DNA from: Catenovulum sp. 2E275
GTDB taxonomy: Bacteria > Pseudomonadota > Gammaproteobacteria > Enterobacterales > Alteromonadaceae
Reading direction: 5' to 3'
NCBI RefSeq assembly: GCF_025515275.1
Contig: NZ_JAOPFU010000011.1
Span: 1 to 64,000 of the forward strand
DNA length: 64,000 nt
The notes below the pieces were generated by a model, which ran no database searches, was not told where the DNA came from, and was given only the letters and a program-made list of their open reading frames with translations. Below, in pieces: positions 57,277 to 64,000 of this stretch. The translations under genes were made by a program, and so were the position numbers. Positions within the stretch are counted from its first letter, which is position 1. Every line of letters begins with the position of its first letter.

Positions 57277-58317
57277 TTATAAACTAATATATTTTCTAAT
57301 TTTAGGGCCAAGCAAGTTACAAATACCGAGTGGCATTTTTTGCCATGTGGTTTCAACCACATCCCTGAACTTGCTTTTATTGGTAATTTGATCTGCTAAG
57401 AGTGTTCCATTTGCATTGTACTTTTCCCATACTAAAGTTTTGGGACAAGCCCCCCATTGGCTTTTAAATTTAAATGTTCCTTCTCCATAAGAGGAACGCC
57501 CAAAATCAAACTCTTTAACCCCAGCATCACAGACATATTCAAGTAATTTCCAATAAAGCAACATATTAGGAGCTAGCCGGTTGTAATCACTATTGGTTGA
57601 AGCCCAAGGTATGCAGGCTTTATCTCCGTTCAATAAAACAATTCCAGCACCCACAACTTTAGATTCAAAGTAGACATTGGCAATAATTAAACTATCAGCA
57701 TATGCCTCCACTAAAGTTTGAAACCATAACAGACTATGAACAGGTGAGCCTAGGTCTCGCATATTCCGGCAAAAAACTTGATAAAAACCATCTAAATGGC
57801 TTTTATCACGCCCTATTGTTGCTGTTAAGCCATTTTTTTCTGCTTTCCGTATTTGGCTACGAAGCTTAGATTTAAAGCCATCCCAAAGCATTTTTGAGTT
57901 TTCAGGCAATGGCATTAGCATTCTTACTTTGACCTCATCTGAAGGCTCTGAAACTTCGCATATTTCACTCAATCTATGAGTCACAAAAGGAATATTTTTA
58001 TTTTTCGCTAACTCAAAAGCGCGATTCAGTAAGGCTTGCTTGATTTGCTCATCATCGGCTAAACAACCACCGACATCACAAAAAGGTAAAGCACATAATT
58101 CGCCTTTTGATACAATAGATTTCACCCATATTAAAGGCAAAACACCAACTATTTTTTGTTGGTCATAGGCAGCTAAGTATATAGACTTATGTTGATAAGC
58201 TTTTTCGACAGCGATTCGCCATCCACTTAAATGATAAGGACTAGAGAAAGGGTGTTCAGTTACATACCTATCCCATTCGGACGAACTTAATTCATCAACT
58301 ACTTCTACACTTATCAC
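57277..58317 (-). CDS. XrtA-associated FemAB-like acyltransferase
   Basis: The 346-residue protein has a GNAT-type FemAB fold in two related halves, with FHVTEHPFSSPYHLSGWRIAV-type text near residue 19 and the FDFGRSSYGEGTFKFKSQWG signature near the end. It matches the TIGR03019 FemAB-related group of PEP-CTERM loci. FemAB proteins transfer amino acids from aminoacyl-tRNA to cell-wall precursors; in this setting the acceptor may be a sugar amine. It starts with GTG after GGAG and overlaps the deacetylase gene by four bases. Confidence 0.9.
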   Translation of the reverse strand: MISVEVVDELSSSEWDRYVTEHPFSSPYHLSGWRIAVEKAYQHKSIYLAAYDQQKIVGVLPLIWVKSIVSKGELCALPFCDVGGCLADDEQIKQALLNRAFELAKNKNIPFVTHRLSEICEVSEPSDEVKVRMLMPLPENSKMLWDGFKSKLRSQIRKAEKNGLTATIGRDKSHLDGFYQVFCRNMRDLGSPVHSLLWFQTLVEAYADSLIIANVYFESKVVGAGIVLLNGDKACIPWASTNSDYNRLAPNMLLYWKLLEYVCDAGVKEFDFGRSSYGEGTFKFKSQWGACPKTLVWEKYNANGTLLADQITNKSKFRDVVETTWQKMPLGICNLLGPKIRKYISL

Positions 58318-59318
58318 TGTTTATCTCCATTTGTTTGAAAATACGGCTCACAAGCCTGAGAAATAGTTTTAAATTCAACATCAGCAACCTTATTTAAGTG
58401 TGTAATTACTTGATGCATTCTGCCCAAAATTGTTTTCATTGCATTTTTACTTTCAACAAACCCTGTTGCATTTGTCATAAGATTTGAGCTATGTAAATAC
58501 ATATGAATATATTTTTCCTTGCGAGCCAATAAGTTATTTGCTAAAGCAATCATTTCTGAGCCAGTTGACAGTTCTGGACACATGTAAAGTTTTTTGACAA
58601 TACCTAAATGCCAGGCAATGCCAACAGCTCGACAGCTCTGCCCTAATCGGCTTGAAAACATTTGGTGGAGTTTATTTTGTTGTTCAAAATTTTTATGATT
58701 AAAACCAACACTCACAGGAAACTCAAGTAATGCAGAACGAGCCGTTTGTTGAAGTGGGTTATTTAAGTCAACCCAGTACGGGTATATTGGAGCGCCTTGG
58801 CAACTAAAATATTTATGAGTATAAAAAGGATAAACACTCGAATCTATTTTATAACCTTGCTCAATTAATAACTGGCAAATATCTCCACTTATCCCCCATC
58901 TTCCGGTACGAAATGCTTTAGGAGCTAGCCCAAACTCTTTAGTTAGCTTTAAAGTCAGTTCAATTAATTTTTTTTCAACTTGAGCCAAAGGCAAATTAAT
59001 AACATGAGATTCTTTTTCTCGAGTGATTCCATAAAAAGGAGGATTACACCAAGGATGTAAATGGGCTGCAATCTCTCCTTCTCCTTTGTCTTGAATTTGA
59101 CGTAAAACGGCTACACTCTCAGCATCATCAGCTACAGCATAATCGACAAAATAACTAGGCTTTATATTATGTTGATTACAAAAATTTTGAAAATGCGGGA
59201 TTAATGCCACATTATCCACTGAAAATTGCTTCTGCGGAAAAGGACCAGACCAATCCCATTCTTCTTCAGTATCAACGGATAATACAAAAGTTACTTTGGG
59301 CTTGTGACTTTGTACCAT
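58314..59318 (-). CDS. Polysaccharide deacetylase-like (WalW-type) protein
   Basis: The 334-residue protein is of the NodB/CE4-like fold with FVLSVDTEEEWDW (acidic metal site), EGEIAAHLHPWCNPPF (His residues) and FRTGRWGISGD, in place of the RxP form seen in the deacetylase at 28,758. It resembles WalW-like proteins of EPS loci, which are thought to remove acetyl groups from a sugar. It has no signal peptide, suggesting cytoplasmic or membrane-associated action. It overlaps the FemAB-like gene by four bases and follows a GT4 gene by 3. Confidence 0.85.
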   Translation of the reverse strand: MVQSHKPKVTFVLSVDTEEEWDWSGPFPQKQFSVDNVALIPHFQNFCNQHNIKPSYFVDYAVADDAESVAVLRQIQDKGEGEIAAHLHPWCNPPFYGITREKESHVINLPLAQVEKKLIELTLKLTKEFGLAPKAFRTGRWGISGDICQLLIEQGYKIDSSVYPFYTHKYFSCQGAPIYPYWVDLNNPLQQTARSALLEFPVSVGFNHKNFEQQNKLHQMFSSRLGQSCRAVGIAWHLGIVKKLYMCPELSTGSEMIALANNLLARKEKYIHMYLHSSNLMTNATGFVESKNAMKTILGRMHQVITHLNKVADVEFKTISQACEPYFQTNGDKQ

Positions 59319-59321
59319 CAG

Positions 59322-60443
59322 CTACGAGTCCTTGAGAATTTTGCTAAATAAAGCCTCATACTCTTGTGCCATTCGATATGCAGAATAATGCTGATAAACA
59401 AAATCCATCCCTCTACGTGATAAAAACTCTGATTTTTCTGAATCAAATAGAATATCTTGCCAATATTGAGCTAACTTTTCTTTATCATGTAATTTAGCTA
59501 ATAACCCAGTTTCATTATGGGTTATTAGCTGATCTATTCCTGGAATATCGTAAGCCGCAACAGGTACCCCCATAGCCATAGCCTCCATCAAGCACCGAGG
59601 AATTCCTTCAAGTAGAGAGGTCATTACAAAAATATCAAAACTTTGCAGCCATTCTAGTCGATCCTCTCGAAAACCTAAAAATTCAATATTATCTTTACAA
59701 GATAACTTTGCAGAATAACTTTCAAGTTCAGGGCGAGCATCTCCATCACCTAATAAAAATAATTTAATCTTATTATTTTTATTATAAAGCAGTTCAAAAA
59801 TATCCAAAATATCCTTAATATTTTTACGGCTGATCATCTGCCCTACAAAGCCAACTCGCTTAACTTCCGGATCATACCCGTCAATGGTTATCGCTTTTTT
59901 TCGCTGCGCTTCAACTTCGCTAAGATCTACACCATTTTGGATATATACTAAACGATTTGACTTCACATTAAATTTTTGAGCATCTGTAACAAGTTGTTTT
60001 GATAATGGTGCAACAGCATCAGCAAAACGAAAAAATTGACAGCCAAGCCAAATAAATAGTTTTAATTTTTTATCGTTTGTATGAGAAAAACCATGGGGAG
60101 TAATAACAACTTTTATTCCTGCTTTTTTAGCCGCTAAAACACCTAATATATCTGATTTATATCCATGGGTATGAATAATATCGATTTCTCGTTCCTTGAT
60201 TAGCTCCACTAGCCGATTTACAACTGACAAATCAAACTTTCCCGACATAGGCAAAGTAAATGCACGACCTTCTTCTACTTGATATTTTTCAACTACCTCT
60301 AGTGAAGCTTTTGTTTCTTGAGTGGTTACAAAATCGCAGCAAAATTTTTGATGATCTAAGTGCTTAGCCAAAGCTAATACCCAACGCTCTGCGCCGTAGA
60401 ACCCTGTAGAACAGATAAACTGGAGGACCTTAATTTTTTTCAT
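59322..60443 (-). CDS. Glycosyltransferase family 4
   Basis: The 373-residue GT-B enzyme has ICSTGFYGAERWVLALAKHL, GFVGQMISRKNIKDILDIF in the C-domain and TSLLEGIPRCLMEAMAMGVP with the E-x7-E pair. It should add a sugar to the lipid-linked precursor in the cytoplasm. It is one of four GT4 enzymes in the locus and may set the last or a branch sugar. The 68-base gap upstream to the GNAT gene contains no clear terminator. Confidence 0.93.
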   Translation of the reverse strand: MKKIKVLQFICSTGFYGAERWVLALAKHLDHQKFCCDFVTTQETKASLEVVEKYQVEEGRAFTLPMSGKFDLSVVNRLVELIKEREIDIIHTHGYKSDILGVLAAKKAGIKVVITPHGFSHTNDKKLKLFIWLGCQFFRFADAVAPLSKQLVTDAQKFNVKSNRLVYIQNGVDLSEVEAQRKKAITIDGYDPEVKRVGFVGQMISRKNIKDILDIFELLYNKNNKIKLFLLGDGDARPELESYSAKLSCKDNIEFLGFREDRLEWLQSFDIFVMTSLLEGIPRCLMEAMAMGVPVAAYDIPGIDQLITHNETGLLAKLHDKEKLAQYWQDILFDSEKSEFLSRRGMDFVYQHYSAYRMAQEYEALFSKILKDS

Positions 60444-60511
60444 TCTCTTCCTTAATCAAGCTACCGAACACATCGGACATAATTTTATTGCATATAATTA
60501 AATATGAATTT

Positions 60512-61642
60512 TTATAAGATAAAATTAGAATTTTTTAAATAATTAAATTTCTTCACCCTAGCCAGCATCCGCCCCATCAGATATTTGATGCTTTTTAATT
60601 TCATAATAAGGGATTGCTTTAATGTTTTTTTAATTATTGAATACAAGTATTGGCTTTGTACTTGATCTGATAGAGATTTTTTGTACTGGGCATCACCAGC
60701 CAGCCAGTCATACACATGGTATCCAAGTTGTGCATATTTTTTCATCATAAAAAAATGACTCAATAGACCAGGCTTCGATTTATTACAACCATTAATATAA
60801 TTTACTGCGCCAAGGTAAAAATAAACTCGTTCCCGGTATAAAAAATAATAATATATAGCTAAAACCGTATCACCACAGGTTAACTTTACAATATCTATAT
60901 ATTTTTTATTAAAGTTATCAATCAGCAATTGCTTATGGAAATTGACGAAATTTGAATTGGTAAATCCGCTATCGTGCCATCGTTGCTTATGGTACTGTGC
61001 AGCCTGCTCAAAAAAAAGAATAGCTTCAGATGTATTTGTAGCATGCTGAACTTTTAGTTCACCAATAGCTCTTATTTCTTTCATTGCTCTTTTTAATTGG
61101 CTGCGGGTATTACGTGAAAACTGTCCTAATAGTTGATTTTCATCAGAATCAGATGAATTTATAAATCTTGAATAACTGGCCGATGTAATCTTTTTGATAC
61201 AAGTGTATTGCTCTGCTAAATTCTCCAAAAACTTAATTTGATAAGACATACCAACAACAAGTTCTTGTGCATCACTATATTCAAATAATTTAAATAACTC
61301 TTCCCATACTAGACTTTTAAATTCAGAAGAGGCGATAACATCATTGCATTCGATCCATATCTGATCTAACTCTTTATCACCGGAACGATGTAAATACCAG
61401 GTTCGCCATTTAATTCCAAGTTTAGCTTGCTCTTTTTCACATATTGCAAACGCACCAACCGTATTATCGTCAGATGTAACTTTATAGTATTTAACCCCTT
61501 TAAGAGGCAAATTCAGCCACGCTTTGAGCCAAGGTGAAGCAATAAAAAAAGAGTCATGAGTTACCTCTTGTAGTTCTTCAAGAGCATTCAAAAAATCATC
61601 TAATTCTAATTTAATGCTCTTAATCTTACTTTGTATTGGCAC
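60512..61642 (-). CDS. GNAT/CelD-like acyltransferase
   Basis: The 376-residue protein has a two-part GNAT fold like CelD/BcsL proteins: SFFIASPWLKAWLNL near residue 30 and QFSRNTRSQLKRAMKEI and ERVYFYLGAVNY in the second half. The closing segment YDWLAGDAQYKKSL is typical of PF13480-like acyltransferases of EPS loci. It probably acylates a sugar or lipid-linked intermediate. The start is a GTG without a clear ribosome binding site, so the exact N-terminus is uncertain. It lies directly downstream of the TPR gene terminator. Confidence 0.8.
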   Translation of the reverse strand: MPIQSKIKSIKLELDDFLNALEELQEVTHDSFFIASPWLKAWLNLPLKGVKYYKVTSDDNTVGAFAICEKEQAKLGIKWRTWYLHRSGDKELDQIWIECNDVIASSEFKSLVWEELFKLFEYSDAQELVVGMSYQIKFLENLAEQYTCIKKITSASYSRFINSSDSDENQLLGQFSRNTRSQLKRAMKEIRAIGELKVQHATNTSEAILFFEQAAQYHKQRWHDSGFTNSNFVNFHKQLLIDNFNKKYIDIVKLTCGDTVLAIYYYFLYRERVYFYLGAVNYINGCNKSKPGLLSHFFMMKKYAQLGYHVYDWLAGDAQYKKSLSDQVQSQYLYSIIKKTLKQSLIMKLKSIKYLMGRMLARVKKFNYLKNSNFIL

Positions 61643-61694
61643 AGAATGAACTCAATTTATTAATTATACTTAACCACTAAAATCCAAAAATGCT

Positions 61695-61744
61695 AAATTA
61701 AAACAATCTTTAATCGATTAATCCGTTAAAGATTGTTTTAATTT
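61695..61744 (-). terminator. Terminator overlapping the end of the TPR gene
   Basis: A perfect 19-base-pair stem (61695-61713 with 61726-61744) encloses a 12-base loop that contains the stop codon (61718-61720) of the TPR gene. The last codons of that gene thus lie in the stem. Followed on the minus strand by AGCATTTTTGG and on the plus strand by TTTTAATAAC, it can end the TPR transcript in either direction. Confidence 0.8.
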
Positions 61745-64000
61745 TTTTAATAACTCTGCAATTTGGGGTTCATCTGATATATCGCTATTTTCAACTTGCT
61801 CTACAGCTTCAAGAATCGAAGGTTTATTTCCTGTGGCATTTTTAATAGTTAAGTAACTAAAAACAATATCTGAATGTGTAGGCGCTAGCTGGTAAGCATT
61901 TTCAATTTGCTTTTCTGCAGCTTCAAGCTTCTGATTAGCCATTAAAATATTTGCATAGGTATCAATAACGACTGGACTTTGAGGCGCTAGTTCAATCGCT
62001 TTCTCTATGTATTCTAAAGCTGATTTATATTGCCCTCTTTGATTAAGTAACCATGCAAAATTATTATTTGAGATGACATGGTTTGGTGCAAAATTTAAAA
62101 TTTTTCGATATGCCTCAAATGCTTTATTTTGATCATCTTGCATTTGATCATTTGCATAAATTAACCAAACTGTTAACGATTTGGGATTAGCAGTTAAAAA
62201 CTGTTCAAGGTGATTAAAAGCTAAAGCGACTTGCTGGTTTAAACGAAGACTTTGATAATAAGACAAAGCGCTAGACTCATCTTGTTTTTTATCATAGTAG
62301 TTTTTGAAATATTTTACCGCAACAGAGAATTTACCTTCTAAAATAGCCAATTCTCCTGAAAAGCGATCTAATGCAACAAACTCGGGATCAAATGCCTTTA
62401 ATTCAGAAATATATTTATCTACATTAGCTGTAATTTTATTTTTTAAAAGAAACTCAATTAAATAAATTTTAAATCTAAAGTCATTGTCAAAGCGGCTTAA
62501 TGCTTTTTTAACTATGGATAATCCTTTATCGTACGCTCTGATATGCTCATAAAATAATACTAACTTAAACCAGCTCTCTTTATTATCTGGAGCTATTTCA
62601 TTCCACTTAATAAAAAATTCTTCCGCTTTTTTATAGGCTTTGATATTTAAATAACTATGAGCGAGTAAAGATAATTCATCAGCCTGTAATGGCTTTTTCT
62701 TTGACTCTTGAGTATCTAAAGTTTTAATTAATACATCATAATTTTGTTCAGCGTAAAGTAATCGTATATATAGAGACTTAATGAGTTGATTATCAGGTTG
62801 ACTAGAATAGATATTTTTAATTTTATCCAAAGCTTGCGCTGATTTACCTAATTGACTCATGCCTTTGTAATAATAAAGGTAACTTTTCGTATAATTAGGA
62901 TTAAACTTAATGAGATCATCTAAATGTGTTTGCGCCGCATCATTATTCCCACTATCTAATGCTCGCTGAGCAAGAAAAATTAGCGCTAATGAATTACCTT
63001 CTTTAAGGACTAATGATTGTTCAAAATATATTTGAGCTTGTTTATAGTTACCTAATTTTTCGGCGCTATAACCCGCTATATTAAGGGCACCAACACTGCT
63101 TTTATCGCTTTCGATCCACTTCTGTGCAAAATTTAATGCTTTAGAATATTCTTTATTCTCTAGGTAAGCAGCAGCTAAAGCGAATTTACTTTCATCCGGT
63201 GCATCAGCTTGCATAGCTGCAGCTTCTAGTTTGTCTATGCTTTTTTCTACAGAAAACTCAAGCATACCTAACCTGGTAAGCTGTTCCGTAGATAAACCAT
63301 CTAAGTCAGATAATTTATCTAACATTGATTGTGCGGTTTTTTCATCCCCACTCTTTTCAGCCCGAATCCCTGCTTCAATAAATAAACTAGCATCTGATAT
63401 TGAAACTTTATCTAACGACATTAGGCTTTCAACAGCACTTGTATTATAACCAAGCTCTAACTGAACTGCAGAATATAGCCTTTTTAATTCAGGTGATAAC
63501 TGCATTCGCTCATTTAATACAGCCAAATGTTGATAGCTTTGCTCCATATTTTTCATTCTAAAGGCACATACGCCTGCAATTAACCGGCTCGCCGGATTAG
63601 ATACACCTGCCTGAATAGCTTTTTCGGCAAACGTTTTAGCATTATCACAGTCTTTCTGTTGGTAGCGAATCATGGCTTTATATAAATTTAAATAAGCATG
63701 ATTTGGAAATTGCTTCAAAAGTGGTGTTAAATTCTTTTCTGCTGAGGAAAAATCTTGATTCTTGATTTGAGCGTCAATCAAAGATAATTGATAAATCTCG
63801 TATTTGGGAATTATTTTATTCAATTGCTCAAATGCTTTAGCTACGTTTTGGTAATTGCCTTTTAAAGCATGAAGCCTTGCGAATACTTGCAAAAATTCAG
63901 CATTATCGCTTCCTAGAGAATAATGACTTTCACTATATTGAGTTGCCTTATCGATTTTATTATCGGCTAAAAGCTGTAGCATGGTAAATAAACTAGAGTA
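61718..64000 (-). CDS. PEP-CTERM system TPR-repeat protein (PrsT-like), 5' end beyond the window
   Basis: The visible part (about 760 residues, no start codon confirmed) is a chain of TPR-type helical repeats from the right edge to the stop at 61,718. The frame is open back to position 64,000, so the start with its expected lipobox lies outside the window; an internal ATG at 63,982 is not the start. The size and position match the TPR lipoprotein (PrsT, TIGR02917-like) found next to XrtA genes, which probably organises envelope or export components. Repeats such as LNLYKAMIRYQQKDCDNAKT and FAWLLNQRGQYKSALEYIEK are clear. The gene ends in a strong hairpin. Confidence 0.88.
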   Translation of the reverse strand, partial: YSSLFTMLQLLADNKIDKATQYSESHYSLGSDNAEFLQVFARLHALKGNYQNVAKAFEQLNKIIPKYEIYQLSLIDAQIKNQDFSSAEKNLTPLLKQFPNHAYLNLYKAMIRYQQKDCDNAKTFAEKAIQAGVSNPASRLIAGVCAFRMKNMEQSYQHLAVLNERMQLSPELKRLYSAVQLELGYNTSAVESLMSLDKVSISDASLFIEAGIRAEKSGDEKTAQSMLDKLSDLDGLSTEQLTRLGMLEFSVEKSIDKLEAAAMQADAPDESKFALAAAYLENKEYSKALNFAQKWIESDKSSVGALNIAGYSAEKLGNYKQAQIYFEQSLVLKEGNSLALIFLAQRALDSGNNDAAQTHLDDLIKFNPNYTKSYLYYYKGMSQLGKSAQALDKIKNIYSSQPDNQLIKSLYIRLLYAEQNYDVLIKTLDTQESKKKPLQADELSLLAHSYLNIKAYKKAEEFFIKWNEIAPDNKESWFKLVLFYEHIRAYDKGLSIVKKALSRFDNDFRFKIYLIEFLLKNKITANVDKYISELKAFDPEFVALDRFSGELAILEGKFSVAVKYFKNYYDKKQDESSALSYYQSLRLNQQVALAFNHLEQFLTANPKSLTVWLIYANDQMQDDQNKAFEAYRKILNFAPNHVISNNNFAWLLNQRGQYKSALEYIEKAIELAPQSPVVIDTYANILMANQKLEAAEKQIENAYQLAPTHSDIVFSYLTIKNATGNKPSILEAVEQVENSDISDEPQIAELLKKLKQSLTD

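Overview
The window reads as chromosome of a marine gammaproteobacterium, most likely of the order Alteromonadales. The grounds are the AT-rich sequence, the protein family types (DusA, Rep, a cytochrome c5-type protein, HemB, TatABCD, a DUF2959-like lipoprotein) and an exosortase A (XrtA) exopolysaccharide locus. No insertion sequence, phage gene, CRISPR array or tRNA was recognised. At the extreme left edge a promoter closely resembling rRNA P1 promoters points out of the window, so an rRNA or other stable-RNA operon probably starts just to the left.

Positions 1-22,080 are mostly housekeeping. They hold a membrane-anchored RRM protein, dusA, a small chemotaxis adaptation operon (cheR-cheD-cheB, with no cheA or cheW), a CnoX/YbbN-like thioredoxin-TPR protein, convergent serA and rpiA, and rep. 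The 3' end of rep overlaps a GAF/GGDEF/degenerate-EAL gene. A 440-base gap with a perfect FNR-type box, a cytochrome c5 and a cell-surface lipoprotein follow. Next comes a tight minus-strand operon tatA-tatB-tatC-tatD-(GGDEF)-hemB, then a plus-strand trio of envelope genes (beta-barrel-like protein, YqaE/Pmp3 protein, DUF2959 lipoprotein).

Positions 22,083-64,000 form one large XrtA/PEP-CTERM-type exopolysaccharide locus. A leftward operon encodes export: Wza-like lipoprotein, Wzz/Wzc-like chain-length protein, tyrosine autokinase and an outer-membrane beta-barrel. The divergent rightward operon encodes the initiating sugar transferase, polysaccharide deacetylase, a GT4, exosortase A fused to an EpsI-like domain, and a secreted polysaccharide-lyase-14-like protein. 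Then follow leftward an O-antigen-ligase-like protein, a GMC oxidoreductase with a small Tat-signal partner, a membrane-anchored H-type lectin, an acetyltransferase, a second lyase-like protein, two GT2s and an acyltransferase. Two rightward genes (a GT-A-like protein and a pyruvyl-transferase-like protein) interrupt. The last stretch is leftward: Wzx flippase, more GT4s, acyltransferases, a sulfotransferase, an SGNH hydrolase, an asparagine-synthase-type amidotransferase, two FemAB/GNAT proteins, a second deacetylase, and a TPR protein of the PrsT type cut by the right edge.

Together these genes would build a repeat unit on a lipid carrier, modify it (acetyl, sulfate, pyruvyl, deacetylation), flip, polymerise and export it. 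XrtA would process PEP-CTERM proteins encoded elsewhere, because no PEP-CTERM tail is visible here. The parts least like a standard XrtA locus are the two paralogous lyase-like proteins with split DNRLRE-like halves, the H-type lectin and the GMC/Tat pair. They are the best candidates for an undescribed matrix-remodelling or matrix-binding module.
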